Made by a program: the position numbers and the translations under genes. 29,140 nucleotides of DNA, from positions 1 to 29,140 of the forward strand of contig JACQFO010000008.1 in the NCBI GenBank assembly GCA_016200025.1, read 5' to 3'. This stretch comes from Nitrososphaerota archaeon. Its GTDB lineage: Archaea > Thermoproteota > Nitrososphaeria > Nitrososphaerales > Gagatemarchaeaceae. Position 1 is the first letter of the stretch, and each line of letters begins with the position of its first letter. Of the stretch, positions 6,769 through 14,244 are shown piece after piece. The notes beneath the pieces were generated by a model. It had not been told where the DNA came from. It did no database searches and worked only from the letters and a program-made list of their open reading frames with translations.

Positions 6769-6923
6769 AGGCGAAGTGCTTCTTCTGCGACACTGAATTG
6801 GAGGTGGTGCTCCATACGTACAAGGTCGGGCCCAGGGAGGAGCCTGTCTGCGTGGAGTGCTATACGAAGACCTTGAACCGCCAGGCTGCAAAGCGACAGG
6901 AGTCCGAAGGCGCTTCAGGCTGA
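6765..6923 (+). CDS. Small double-CxxC zinc-ribbon-like protein (52 aa)
   Basis: The frame from TTG 6765 encodes MKAKCFFCDTELE, then PVCVECYTKTLNRQAAKRQESEGASG. Two CxxC pairs at residues 5-8 and 29-32, separated by about 20 residues, form a compact zinc-ribbon pattern, followed by a basic, polar tail. The start overlaps the stop of the nuclease gene by 4 nt (TTGA), which suggests translational coupling and a shared operon. The last 9 nt overlap the 3' end of the convergent helical protein gene. It is below the size many gene callers keep. The role is unknown; nucleic-acid or protein binding is a reasonable guess only. Confidence 0.65.
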   Translation: MKAKCFFCDTELEVVLHTYKVGPREEPVCVECYTKTLNRQAAKRQESEGASG

Positions 6924-7274
6924 AGCACAGGCGCGGCTGAGCTGCCGTATGAGGGTGGAGCACTCGGTGAAGCTTTCGTCGTCCTCGCCCTTCTTGTAGC
7001 ATTCGAGGGCCTTCTCGTACTCCGTGAGGGCGGAGAGCGCTTTCAGGGCCGGGGTCGCACTCGCCTCGGAGAGGATGAGCCTGCCGGCCGTCTCGTACCA
7101 GTCGGCCGCGTCCCCGAATTGCTCCAGCTGATAGAAGCAGCGAGCGATTGTTTCGCAGAGGTCGACCTTCTGAGGCGAGGCGGCGAACTTTTCGAACTGC
7201 TCCTTGAGCTCATAGACGGCGGCGTTGCCGCTTCGCATCTTCTCCACGCCGAACGCATCGGAGAAATCCTTCAC
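6915..7274 (-). CDS. Hypothetical helical (TPR-like) protein
   Basis: I choose GTG 7274 (119 aa); TTG 7310 would add 12 residues, but it lies only about 10 nt from the likely TATA box at 7315-7325. GTG 7274 also has a GAGGA-type ribosome-binding site just before it. The sequence is alpha-helical with a repeat flavour: VDLCETIARCFYQLEQFGDAADWYETAGRLIL and ALTEYEKALECYKKGEDDESFTEC resemble tetratricopeptide pairs with A-x-x-Y-x-x-A spacing. Such proteins usually mediate protein-protein contacts. No partner is suggested by context. Its end overlaps the convergent zinc-ribbon gene by 9 nt. Confidence 0.7.
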   Translation of the reverse strand: MKDFSDAFGVEKMRSGNAAVYELKEQFEKFAASPQKVDLCETIARCFYQLEQFGDAADWYETAGRLILSEASATPALKALSALTEYEKALECYKKGEDDESFTECSTLIRQLSRACASA

Positions 7275-7314
7275 GCGTCCTCGGTCCCTTTGCTGCCGTA
7301 TGAGCGGCAAGCTC

Positions 7315-7325
7315 TAGATTATTTG
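7315..7325 (-). promoter_or_regulatory. TATA-like promoter of the helical protein gene
   Basis: The minus strand reads CAAATAATCTA. It is centred about 46 nt before GTG 7274, giving a short leader with a GAGGA motif. Confidence 0.4.
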
Positions 7326-7352
7326 AGTCGGGAATCAATCGGAGGAAAGCGC

Positions 7353-7841
7353 CTAGCGCTCCCTTAGGACCGCATCTCCTGCTTCCCTCAGCTTGCGTCT
7401 TGCGAGGGCCTGCTTGAACCGCTTCCTCTCTTCCTTCGTGGTCAAGAGAAGCTTGGGGATGGGGGTGGGGCGTCCCTTGTTGTCGAGGCCGACGTAGGTG
7501 AGGTAGCACGAGCCGGTCTGGGCGCCCTTCCTGGTCGTGGGGTCGAGCGCCTCAATTCGGACGCCTATCTCCATGGAGGTTGTCCCGACATAGTTGACAG
7601 TGGCCTTGAGGATCAGGAGATTCCCCACGTAGACTGGAGCGTAGAAGTTCATCCTGTCTATTGAAGCGGTGACGCAGTTGATGCCTGCATGGCGCCAGGC
7701 TACTATGGCCGCAATCTCGTCCATGTACCTCATTATCGCTCCGCCGAAGACGTTCCCGAGCACGTTGGCATCCGTGGGCATCATGAGCCGTACGGTCGAC
7801 ATCTCCGACTCCGAGGGCTTCTTTGGCGCGAGCCGAGCCAT
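7353..7841 (-). CDS. Acyl-CoA thioesterase, hotdog fold (YciA/ACOT group)
   Basis: The 162-aa protein carries TDANVLGNVFGGAIMRYMDEIAAIVAWRHAG near residues 23-53. This is the conserved helix and active-site region of hexameric or dimeric hotdog acyl-CoA thioesterases; the N-x-x-G-x-x-FGG and MDE residues are diagnostic. VTASIDRMNFYAPVYVGNLL follows as the next family block. The enzyme releases free fatty acids from acyl-CoA in the cytosol. The basic C-terminus (KEERKRFKQALARRKLREA) is an extra tail. The ATG at 7841 lies about 26 nt from a TATA element shared with the divergent MBL gene. It may tie in with the acyl-CoA genes near the right end, but the two are not linked. Confidence 0.9.
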   Translation of the reverse strand: MARLAPKKPSESEMSTVRLMMPTDANVLGNVFGGAIMRYMDEIAAIVAWRHAGINCVTASIDRMNFYAPVYVGNLLILKATVNYVGTTSMEIGVRIEALDPTTRKGAQTGSCYLTYVGLDNKGRPTPIPKLLLTTKEERKRFKQALARRKLREAGDAVLRER

Positions 7842-7862
7842 GGGGGCCAGGGGCGTCTGAGG

Positions 7863-7871
7863 TTCATAAAG
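7863..7871. promoter_or_regulatory. Shared TATA region of thioesterase and MBL hydrolase genes
   Basis: TTCATAAAG on the plus strand is CTTTATGAA on the minus strand. It lies about 26 nt from the thioesterase ATG (7841) and about 36 nt from the MBL GTG (7903), so one A/T element probably serves both directions. Confidence 0.5.
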
Positions 7872-7902
7872 ATGCGAGGCGACATGACTGCGCAGGTGGA
7901 AG

Positions 7903-8508
7903 GTGTTGCTGGTGAGGCAGATCCCTGTCGGGCCGATGGCGAACTTCGTCTACGTCCTCGTCGATGAGGAAAGCCGCGAGTCCATGGTCATCGACTCGGG
8001 GTGGGAAAAGGACCCCGTGCTCAACGCCGTCCACGAGCTCAGGGCCGACGTGAAGTACGCAGTGGCGACGCATGAACACTTCGACCACACCGCGACGCTG
8101 AGGGAATTGGCCGGCGCCCTGGGCGCCAAGCTGGTGGCACACCAGGCTTCGCCTATTGCCAGCGACCTCAGGGTCGGGGACAACGACGAGTTGAGCCTGG
8201 GTAGGAAGAAGGTGAAGGTGCTTCATACTCCGGGCCACACGGAGGACAGCGTCTGCCTGTTCGACGGGAAGAACGTCTTCACGGGAGACGCACTCTTCGT
8301 GGGGACGATAGGCAGGTTCGTGAGGGCCGATGCGGAGGCTATGTACAGAAGCTTGTACGAGGTGCTCATGAGGCTTCCCGAGGGTACGCTGGTCTACCCG
8401 GGGCACGACTATGGCGAGGTGAAGTTCAGGACGCTAGGCGAGGAAAAAGCCGCGAACCCGTTCCTAAAGGCTGGGGACGCCCGCGCATTCACTTCTCTCT
8501 TTTCGTGA
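7903..8508 (+). CDS. Metallo-beta-lactamase-fold hydrolase (glyoxalase II-like)
   Basis: The 201-aa protein has the metal-binding THEHFDHT at residues 56-63 (His57, His59, Asp61, His62). It also has HTPGHTEDSVCLF near 107-119, TGDALFVGTIGR near 127-138 with the bridging Asp, and YPGHDYGE near 166-173 with the last His. This order matches the hydroxyacylglutathione hydrolase/ETHE1-like branch of MBL-fold enzymes, which hydrolyse thioesters or oxidise persulfides. The substrate cannot be fixed from sequence alone. GTG 7903 has AGGTGGA just upstream as a ribosome-binding site. The 3' end overlaps the convergent threonine dehydratase by 20 nt. Confidence 0.85.
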   Translation: MLLVRQIPVGPMANFVYVLVDEESRESMVIDSGWEKDPVLNAVHELRADVKYAVATHEHFDHTATLRELAGALGAKLVAHQASPIASDLRVGDNDELSLGRKKVKVLHTPGHTEDSVCLFDGKNVFTGDALFVGTIGRFVRADAEAMYRSLYEVLMRLPEGTLVYPGHDYGEVKFRTLGEEKAANPFLKAGDARAFTSLFS

Positions 8509-9475
8509 GGATCGAGGAGAGCAGCTTTACAGAGATGTTGCCCCCGCTCACTACTAGGACGATCTTCTCGGCTTTTGCTTCCTTCAGGGAGCCCTTCATG
8601 ACAGCAAGAGGAGCGGCCCCGGCGGGCTCGGCCAGCACCCTGGCGAGGACCAAAAGGTCGTAGATCGCTTCCTCGAGCTCAGGGTCTTTGACCAGGCCGA
8701 TGCCGTCGACGTGCCTTCGCACGGCCTCGAAGGTGAGGGAGCCCGGGATGGACGCCTGCATCCCGTCTGCGATGGTCGGCTGCGGATTCACCTTCACTGG
8801 TCTGCCAGCACTGAGGGACTCCAGCATCGAGGGGATGGCCACCGTTTCGGCGCCGTAGACCGAGACTCCCTTCAGCGCAGCTTTCAGCGCTATGGCAATG
8901 CCGGAGATCAGCCCCCCACCCCCGATGGCCACAACTGCTGCATCGACGTCCGGGAGCTGCTTCGCGATCTCGAGCCCGCAGGTGCCCTGACCTGCTATGA
9001 TCTGTCCGTCGTTGAAGGCATGGATGAACGTGAGGTCGCGCTTCCTCGCGGTCACCAGGGCGTTCTCGTAGGTCTCGTCGTAGCCGCTTCCTGAGCGCAG
9101 CACTTCTGCTCCCTGCTCCTGGATGGCCCTGAGCTTCTGCGGATTGACGTTGTCTGGGACGCAGATCGTGGCCTTGGCCCCGAAGAGTCTGGAGGCGTAG
9201 GCCACCGCGAACCCGTGGTTCCCCGAGGACGCGGTGCAGACCCCCTTCTTCAGGCTGGACTCTCCGAGGCAGAGAAGCTTGTTGACCGCGCCCCTGATCT
9301 TGAAGACGCGGATGGGATGGAAGGATTCCAGCTTAAGGTAGGTCTCGCGGTGAAGGAGGTCCGAGATCCCCTTCGAGTATTCGAGCGGAGTCTGGGGCAC
9401 GTAGGGACGGATTCTTGATTCTGCCTGCTCGATATCGCGCAGCTCGGGAAGGGTGCCCTGGCTCAGCCGAACCAC
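8489..9475 (-). CDS. Threonine/serine dehydratase (catabolic type, no ACT domain)
   Basis: This 328-aa fold-type II PLP enzyme has FKIRGA near residues 58-63 with the Schiff-base lysine, SSGNHGFAVAYA near 83-94 as the substrate loop, and the glycine-rich phosphate cup GGGGLISG near 178-185. A late VVSGGNIS holds the serine that contacts the pyridine nitrogen. This pattern identifies threonine dehydratase-like enzymes, which convert threonine to 2-oxobutyrate and ammonia, or serine to pyruvate. The length and lack of a C-terminal ACT domain fit the catabolic or serine-racemase-like form. GTG 9475 overlaps the end of fen1 by 13 nt, so it is probably co-transcribed with it. Confidence 0.9.
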   Translation of the reverse strand: MVRLSQGTLPELRDIEQAESRIRPYVPQTPLEYSKGISDLLHRETYLKLESFHPIRVFKIRGAVNKLLCLGESSLKKGVCTASSGNHGFAVAYASRLFGAKATICVPDNVNPQKLRAIQEQGAEVLRSGSGYDETYENALVTARKRDLTFIHAFNDGQIIAGQGTCGLEIAKQLPDVDAAVVAIGGGGLISGIAIALKAALKGVSVYGAETVAIPSMLESLSAGRPVKVNPQPTIADGMQASIPGSLTFEAVRRHVDGIGLVKDPELEEAIYDLLVLARVLAEPAGAAPLAVMKGSLKEAKAEKIVLVVSGGNISVKLLSSILTKREK

Positions 9476-10488
9476 TTTTCCAAGGTCTCCGACTCGGCGG
9501 CGGATTTGGTCTGGACGCGGTCAATGGCCGACTCCACCCTTTCTCGCGAGAACGAATGCTCGTTCACGAGGAAGGAGACGGTCCGGGCCCTGTCGATGGG
9601 CCTCCAATCGGGCTGGATTCCCTTCGAAGACGGGGCGTGCAAGTAGAGGTCCCGGATTGCCTCATACTTCACAGCCTCAAGCCTGTCCTTGAGCTCCTTG
9701 ACCTCCTCGAGCTTTCCATATTTCTTGATGTACTTCAGTGCCGTCACCGGGCCGACGCCTTCGAACCCGTCGGGGTTGAAGTCGGTGCCGAGCAGGATCG
9801 CGTAGTCCACGAGCTGTTCTCTGGTCAGCCCAGTCGAGGCAAGGACGTCCGACAGCTTGATCCGCTCTGGCTGGACGTTGATCACGATGCCTTTGCTGGG
9901 GAGACGGCGCTTCCCTGAGATTGTGACGTTTCTCACCAGTATCGGGGCCCCGAAGACGAGTGAGTCATGGTCCTGAGAGGCGACCGCGTTGACTGTGCCT
10001 TCCATGGCCATGGTGGATGCCTGGGCCTCGCCTTCCGAGGGAGCGTCGACCCATGGAATCCCCATGGCGTCAAGGAGCTCCTTCGCGTCTGCGACCATGT
10101 CTCTGCGCAGGACTGTGGACGCCTCAGCGAACTTGCGGGCCTGTACGAGGTCGCCAGCCTGGAGGGCCCTGAGGTACTGGTCCTTGGCTTCGCTCCTCTG
10201 GGCCGACCTGCGCCTGATCTCCTCGTTCTTCAGTTCAGGGGGCTTGCCGTCGAAGACATAGACGAGCTTCATACCCAACTCCATCAGGTTGACGTTTCTG
10301 TAGAAGAGCCCGGAGATGTGCGAAGTGACACGCCCGTTGGCGTCCTTCAAGTGCCCGCCGTCCATGCCCCTGATGATCGCTAGGAACTGGTACAGAGTGT
10401 TGTAGCCGTCGACGGCCAGCTTCCAGCCCGTAATGTCTTCGAGGCGTATCTTCTCCCTCGGAATCGAGTCGCCAAAGTCCACGCCCAT
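9463..10488 (-). CDS. fen: Flap endonuclease 1
   Basis: The 341-aa protein begins MGVDFGDSIP as archaeal FEN1 does. It has the N nuclease motif with Asp27 (AVDGYN) and Asp80 (VFDGKPP). The I domain carries the acidic pair in APSEGEAQAS near 150, the SQDHDSLVFG aspartates near 170, and GTDFNPDGFEGVGP near 230 with the helix-hairpin-helix. These bind two metals and cut 5' flaps during Okazaki fragment maturation and repair. The C-terminal SETLEKWFG resembles a PCNA-interacting peptide (L-x-x-W-F). The ATG at 10488 lies about 28 nt after GATAAATCGC, giving a leaderless transcript. It sits 39 nt behind a winged-helix gene and overlaps the dehydratase gene by 13 nt. Confidence 0.97.
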   Translation of the reverse strand: MGVDFGDSIPREKIRLEDITGWKLAVDGYNTLYQFLAIIRGMDGGHLKDANGRVTSHISGLFYRNVNLMELGMKLVYVFDGKPPELKNEEIRRRSAQRSEAKDQYLRALQAGDLVQARKFAEASTVLRRDMVADAKELLDAMGIPWVDAPSEGEAQASTMAMEGTVNAVASQDHDSLVFGAPILVRNVTISGKRRLPSKGIVINVQPERIKLSDVLASTGLTREQLVDYAILLGTDFNPDGFEGVGPVTALKYIKKYGKLEEVKELKDRLEAVKYEAIRDLYLHAPSSKGIQPDWRPIDRARTVSFLVNEHSFSRERVESAIDRVQTKSAAESETLEKWFG

Positions 10489-10510
10489 GGCGTGGGCGCC
10501 GCGGGTCTGC

Positions 10511-10520
10511 GCGATTTATC
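10511..10520 (-). promoter_or_regulatory. TATA box of fen1
   Basis: The minus strand reads GATAAATCGC, centred about 28 nt upstream of the ATG at 10488. Confidence 0.6.
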
Positions 10521-10527
10521 CCTTGGT

Positions 10528-10785
10528 TCACTCGTTGACTCTTGGGACCCTGGTCTCTTCGGCGGGCTTCTCCACGACCTCGATCCTTCTCTTTTCCTTG
10601 GAGACCCAGCGGATGGTTATCAGGCCCAGAATCTCAAGCTGCATCAGGAGCTTGTCCATTTCGTCGGGGGAGCACCTGCTCCCGTTCTTGTTCAGGGCCT
10701 CGAGGAGGTCGTCGTCGGTGGCGCTCTTCTTCTCCTTGATCCATTCGTAGGCCGCGTATCTTAGAGGATATCTCATTGAATTCAC
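10528..10785 (-). CDS. Small predicted winged-helix protein (85 aa)
   Basis: The ORF starts at GTG 10785, with an in-frame ATG at 10776 three codons later. Residues 5 to about 70 (YPLRYAAYEWIKEKKSATDDDLLEALNKNGSRCSPDEMDKLLMQLEILGLITIRWVSKEKRRIEVV) have the helix-turn-helix-wing order of a small winged-helix domain: two helices, a recognition helix DEMDKLLMQLEILGLI and a beta wing. No family name is recalled with confidence. It lies just upstream of fen1, which has its own TATA box. The surrounding translation and replication genes give no firm hint. A nucleic-acid-binding role is inference. Confidence 0.65.
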   Translation of the reverse strand: MNSMRYPLRYAAYEWIKEKKSATDDDLLEALNKNGSRCSPDEMDKLLMQLEILGLITIRWVSKEKRRIEVVEKPAEETRVPRVNE

Positions 10786-10823
10786 ATCGTGCGAGAAACG
10801 GTAGATGTAAGGGGTTCCTGCGT

Positions 10824-10834
10824 GCTATAAAAGG
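10824..10834 (-). promoter_or_regulatory. TATA box of the winged-helix gene
   Basis: The minus strand reads CCTTTTATAGC, centred about 44 nt before GTG 10785, which implies a leader of about 20 nt. Confidence 0.5.
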
Positions 10835-10852
10835 TATGCAGCGACGGAGAAT

Positions 10853-11137
10853 CTACGGAGGCAGCTTGCTAGACATCCTGCTGACTCCCACCAATTCGGA
10901 CTGCCCGACCAGGGGGGCTGTGGAGACAGCCTGCTCAACCTTGTCGACGGCTCCCTCCTCCTCTGGGACAACGACGTCCACGATGACCGCGGAGAGGCCG
11001 AAGGCAATCGGTTCGATTCTCTGGTTCCTGATTGAGGCACCCTCGGGAAGTACTCCCGACACCGAGTCGACGATCTTCTGGTGTTCCGTAGTTGTGTCCT
11101 GAGGAAGAAGCTTCAGCCTGATCACGTACGAGCCCAT
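10853..11137 (-). CDS. ef1b: Translation elongation factor aEF1-beta
   Basis: The 94-aa protein is the typical archaeal EF1-beta guanine-nucleotide exchange domain. It begins MGSYVIRLKLLPQDTTTEHQKIVDSVSGVLPEGASI and includes RIEPIAFGLSAVIVDVVVPEEEGAVDKVEQAV, the ferredoxin-like fold with the conserved PIAFGL segment. It recharges EF1-alpha with GTP during elongation. The ATG at 11137 lies 9 nt after the stop of the Zn-ribbon gene, an arrangement conserved across archaea. Full length; nothing unusual is seen. Confidence 0.96.
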   Translation of the reverse strand: MGSYVIRLKLLPQDTTTEHQKIVDSVSGVLPEGASIRNQRIEPIAFGLSAVIVDVVVPEEEGAVDKVEQAVSTAPLVGQSELVGVSRMSSKLPP

Positions 11138-11146
11138 TGTTGCCGC

Positions 11147-11329
11147 CTACGGTCCTTCGAAGGAGCAGTTGGGGCAGACGTACAGCCTAGAGAATTTCCT
11201 GCACTTCTCGCACCTCCAGATGAGGGACGCATTGCAGCTGGGGCAGTTGAACTTCGTCGCCCTCTCAGCCGGCTTGACGGGTCGATTGCACGAGCTGCAG
11301 AGCGGGAGCGTTACGGTCGCCTGGGACAT
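11147..11329 (-). CDS. Zn-ribbon RNA-binding protein associated with translation (COG2888 type)
   Basis: This 60-aa protein carries four cysteine pairs: CSSC (11-14), CPSC (29-32), CEKC (40-43) and CPNC (52-55). That makes two consecutive zinc ribbons, ending SFEGP. This four-CxxC pattern and position directly before the EF1-beta gene are typical of archaeal COG2888 proteins, annotated as Zn-ribbon RNA-binding proteins with a function in translation. The ATG at 11329 follows a TATA-like box at 11357-11367. The promoter presumably drives both genes. Confidence 0.92.
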   Translation of the reverse strand: MSQATVTLPLCSSCNRPVKPAERATKFNCPSCNASLIWRCEKCRKFSRLYVCPNCSFEGP

Positions 11330-11356
11330 TTCTTTGAAGTGCCCTCCTGGGCCGGC

Positions 11357-11367
11357 TGATATAGATT
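11357..11367 (-). promoter_or_regulatory. TATA box of the Zn-ribbon and aEF1-beta operon
   Basis: The minus strand reads AATCTATATCA, centred about 33 nt upstream of the ATG at 11329. Confidence 0.55.
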
Positions 11368-11384
11368 GCTGAGTGGAGGGCGCC

Positions 11385-12533
11385 CTAGCCTTGGACGAGG
11401 AGGGACCGGATCTCGGCTGAAGCGACGACTTTGGCTACCCGAAGCAGGCCAGGAAGCCCCAGCACCCCAAGGAGCGCGGTCGCGTGGAAGTCGAAGTCGG
11501 TTTGTGAGAGCTTCATGATCAGCCTGGGCGTCGCAAGGACCCTGACAAGGGCCTCGAGGTCGGAGTTCGAGAGCTTCTCGAAGACCCCCCTCAGCCGCTT
11601 CATCGACCTCATCTCCTTCAGAAAGCGCGCCTCCCATTCCCTTTGGTAGTTCAAGATCAGGTCAGGGTCCCTTTTCTTGATGCTCTCGCTGAACCACTTC
11701 GCGGCCACGACCGCACCGGATAGAGAGGTCATTATCCCTCCGGCAGTGGTCGGCTTCACCTGCCCCGCTGCCTCTCCCACCAAGACCTTCCTTCCTTTGA
11801 CGAACTCGCCCACCGGTCCGCCGATGAATATCGGCGCTGAGACTCTCCGCAGGACCGTTGCTGGCCTGTCCTCGAGGAATGCGTCCAGAGCCTTGAATGG
11901 GCTGACCCCCCGGCCCGCGGCCCCGACCTTCGCCCTGTGGCTTCCGATTGGGATTACCCAGGCGAAGAAGCCAGGATACTTGGCTGAATCTATGAAGACC
12001 TCCACGACCTTTTCCTTGACCCATTCCCCTTCAAGCTCGTACTTCGCTGCAGGTAGTATCCCCCTCCTCGGGCTTGAGGCAGGACCTGTCGCGTCTACAT
12101 AGTACTTCGCAGTCAGGGTCTTCCCCCCGGCTTCGATGGAAACTCCCTGGTTTGACTCGGAGACCCTGGTGACCCTGGTCCCCGTAAGAACTTCTGCGCC
12201 CCCCTCCGTCGCCTCGTCGGCGAGCTGCCGGTCGTAGGCGCTCCGGTCTAGGACTACGACATCGAGGGCAGTGGCGTTGACTGCGAAACGCTTGCCGCCC
12301 GGCGAGTGAATGACTCCGGAAGCAATCTGGTTCTGTACGACCTCCGGCCGCGGAGGATGCCCGAAGTAACTCAGCCCCCGGAGACTGACAAGGCCGTCGC
12401 ACTTCTCGGGCTCGCCCACCCGGTCGTGCTCCTCGGCGACGACCACGGAGAGGCCCCTCTTGGATGCCTCCGCTGCGAACGCAAGGCCCGCGACGCTGCC
12501 TCCGCCGACGACCAAGTCGAAATCGTTTGGCAA
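11385..12533 (-). CDS. Geranylgeranyl reductase family flavoprotein
   Basis: TTG 12533 gives 382 aa and starts MPNDFDLVVGGGSVAGLAFAAEASKRGLSVVVAEEHDRVGEPEKCDGLVS: a Rossmann FAD motif followed by the E-P-x-K/R-C-x-G-L block of geranylgeranyl reductases. Later come VDATGPASSPRR and GRKVLVGEAAGQVKPTTAGGI, the GD/GE-A-A-G-x-x-x-P-x-x-G-G-I flavin motif. Family members reduce the double bonds of archaeal membrane lipid isoprenoid chains or related substrates; which one cannot be told here. Upstream in-frame sequence to 12722 overlaps Pth2 and looks non-coding. AATAAGCC lies about 25 nt before the TTG, so the mRNA is probably leaderless. Confidence 0.88.
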   Translation of the reverse strand: MPNDFDLVVGGGSVAGLAFAAEASKRGLSVVVAEEHDRVGEPEKCDGLVSLRGLSYFGHPPRPEVVQNQIASGVIHSPGGKRFAVNATALDVVVLDRSAYDRQLADEATEGGAEVLTGTRVTRVSESNQGVSIEAGGKTLTAKYYVDATGPASSPRRGILPAAKYELEGEWVKEKVVEVFIDSAKYPGFFAWVIPIGSHRAKVGAAGRGVSPFKALDAFLEDRPATVLRRVSAPIFIGGPVGEFVKGRKVLVGEAAGQVKPTTAGGIMTSLSGAVVAAKWFSESIKKRDPDLILNYQREWEARFLKEMRSMKRLRGVFEKLSNSDLEALVRVLATPRLIMKLSQTDFDFHATALLGVLGLPGLLRVAKVVASAEIRSLLVQG

Positions 12534-12550
12534 TGGGACGGACTTCGACA

Positions 12551-12574
12551 AAGGCTTATTCAGAGTCGTAATAA
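12551..12574. promoter_or_regulatory. Divergent A/T-rich promoter between the GGR-like gene and pth2
   Basis: The segment AAGGCTTATT at 12551-12560 reads AATAAGCCTT on the minus strand, about 24 nt from TTG 12533. On the plus strand it lies 21 nt from TTG 12578, and CGTAATAACC (12568-12577) is about 24 nt from the alternative ATG 12596. Confidence 0.45.
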
Positions 12575-12577
12575 CCG

Positions 12578-12943
12578 TTGGCAGAGAAGTCTCAGATGAA
12601 ACAGGCAGTGGTCGTAAGGGTCGACCTGAAGATGGGGAAGGGCAAGCTCGCGGCTCAGGTGGCCCACGCGTCTTTGTCTGCGGCCGAGGAGGCCATGGAG
12701 CGCAGGCCCGAGTGGTACGCAAGGTGGAAGGAGGGGGGCCAGGCGAAGATTGTGGTGAAGGTACAGGACGAAGAGGGGCTGCAGGAGCTCTTCAGGAAGA
12801 GCCGGAGCGCAAGGCTTCCCGCTGCCCTGATACAGGACAGGGGACTGACTCAGCTTGAGCCGGGGACGATAACTTGTCTGGGAATCGGTCCCGGGCCCGA
12901 CGAGGAAGTCGACATGATCACTGGCAAGCTCAAGCTCCTTTGA
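12578..12943 (+). CDS. pth2: Peptidyl-tRNA hydrolase 2
   Basis: The protein has VVVRVDLKMGKGKLAAQVAHASLSAAEEA at residues 11-39 and ends with QDRGLTQLEPGTITCLGIGPGPDEEVDMITGKLKLL. These are the two diagnostic blocks of the archaeal/eukaryotic Pth2 family, including the GKGKLAAQVAHA active-site region. It recycles peptidyl-tRNA released by stalled ribosomes. The start is TTG 12578 (121 aa) or ATG 12596 (115 aa); the spacing of A/T elements fits either. The stop TGA overlaps the truD start (TTGA), so the two are translationally coupled. Confidence 0.95.
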   Translation: MAEKSQMKQAVVVRVDLKMGKGKLAAQVAHASLSAAEEAMERRPEWYARWKEGGQAKIVVKVQDEEGLQELFRKSRSARLPAALIQDRGLTQLEPGTITCLGIGPGPDEEVDMITGKLKLL

Positions 12944-14205
12944 TCGCCGTCCCTGACGCAGACAGGGAGGTGGGGATGGAAGCCTACTCCAGCAAAGGCC
13001 CGCCCTGCGCAGCGAGGATGAAGGCCTTCGACGAGGACTTTCGGGTTGAGGAGTTCATCTCTGCTGACGGGATGACGGCAGAGCCGCGCGAGGGATATCT
13101 GCCGCTTTACAGGGTCGAGAAACGCTCGATAGACACGATGCATCTTGAAAGAGAACTCTCGGTGGCACTGAAGAGCAGGGTTAGCTTCGGGGGGCTGAAG
13201 GACAAGAGGGCAGTCGCGGTTCAATACGCAACCCCGACGAGCAGGAACTCGGGACGCCCCGACTCGGTCTCAGGAGAAAGGTGGACGGCGAAGGTCGTGG
13301 GCTTCGTGCCGAGCCCGATATCCAGGTCGTCGGTGGCTGGGAACAGGTTCCAGCTGGTCTTGAGAGATTGCTGCGCCGAGATCGAGGAGAGGTTCGCGGA
13401 GGCGTTCGAGCTTTCGTCGAAGGGGCTGATGCCGAACTTCTACGGGATGCAGAGGTTTGGCGTCGGAGCGGGGACGCACAGGGTGGGGAGGGCGATGATA
13501 CGCAGGGACTACGCAGGCGCGGTTCGCGTGATGCTGTGCGAACCCAGGGCTAGGGACGGCGCGGAGAGGCTCGCTGCAAGAGAGGCGATGGCAGCCGGGA
13601 AGTACGAAGAAGGAGCCAGACTGCTGCCCCAGGGTCAGGACACTGAGCGGAGGGTCGCGTTCAGGCTCGCATCGAAGCCCGAGGACTGGGTCGGGGCCCT
13701 GAGGGCAATCCCGGTAAGGCTGAGGAGGCTCTATGCCCAAGCGTATCAGTCGTACCTCTTCAATAGGACCCTGAGCGAGGCCCTAAGGGCCGAGCTCGAC
13801 ATCTCACAGTTCGAAAAGGGGGACAACTGGTGCGAGGTGGGGGACGACGGACTTGTGCTATCCCGTGTCAGGGGCGTGAGGGACGGGGCGACAGGAAACG
13901 CCTTGCCCATGGTCCAACTCGCCGGTTTCGCCTACAGGAACTATGGGTCGAGGTTCGACAGATGCCTGGAGAAGGTGTTGGCAGAGGAAGGGGTCTCGGC
14001 CAAGGACTTCTACCTGGAGGAGATGCAGGAAGTCTCGTTCGAAGGAGGGTTCAGGATTCCGCACATGCTTGTCCGCGACCAGTCGGTCGAAACCTCGGGG
14101 GACATGGCCTCGGCGAACTTTGTCCTTGCGAGGGGCCAGTACGCCACAGTTCTTCTTCGAGAGGTGATCAAGCCGAGGGACCCGATTGGAGTCGGGTTCG
14201 GTTAG
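12940..14205 (+). CDS. truD: tRNA pseudouridine synthase TruD
   Basis: The start is TTG 12940, which overlaps the pth2 stop by 4 nt. It gives MIAVPDADREVGMEAY, matching the short N-terminal arm of archaeal TruD; an in-frame extension to 12874 lies inside pth2 and is rejected. Asp88 in GGLKDKRAVAVQY is the catalytic aspartate. MPNFYGMQRFGVGAGTHRVG is the family FxNxxGxQRFG block, and YAQAYQSYLFNRTL matches the C-terminal YxxAYQSYLWN region. The 421-aa enzyme modifies uridine 13 of tRNA (tRNA-Glu in bacteria) or related sites. Nothing is missing. Confidence 0.95.
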   Translation: MIAVPDADREVGMEAYSSKGPPCAARMKAFDEDFRVEEFISADGMTAEPREGYLPLYRVEKRSIDTMHLERELSVALKSRVSFGGLKDKRAVAVQYATPTSRNSGRPDSVSGERWTAKVVGFVPSPISRSSVAGNRFQLVLRDCCAEIEERFAEAFELSSKGLMPNFYGMQRFGVGAGTHRVGRAMIRRDYAGAVRVMLCEPRARDGAERLAAREAMAAGKYEEGARLLPQGQDTERRVAFRLASKPEDWVGALRAIPVRLRRLYAQAYQSYLFNRTLSEALRAELDISQFEKGDNWCEVGDDGLVLSRVRGVRDGATGNALPMVQLAGFAYRNYGSRFDRCLEKVLAEEGVSAKDFYLEEMQEVSFEGGFRIPHMLVRDQSVETSGDMASANFVLARGQYATVLLREVIKPRDPIGVGFG

Positions 14206-14208
14206 AAC

Positions 14209-14218
14209 GCTTATACGC
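14209..14218 (+). promoter_or_regulatory. TATA box of the flavoprotein at 14245
   Basis: CGCTTATACG is centred about 31 nt before the ATG at 14245. Confidence 0.5.
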
Positions 14219-14244
14219 CGTTCCAAGATGGGCGGTTTGAAGAC

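Noticed and set aside
12874..12939. N-terminal extension of TruD
   Set aside because: It lies inside pth2. Homology begins at the TTG overlapping the pth2 stop.
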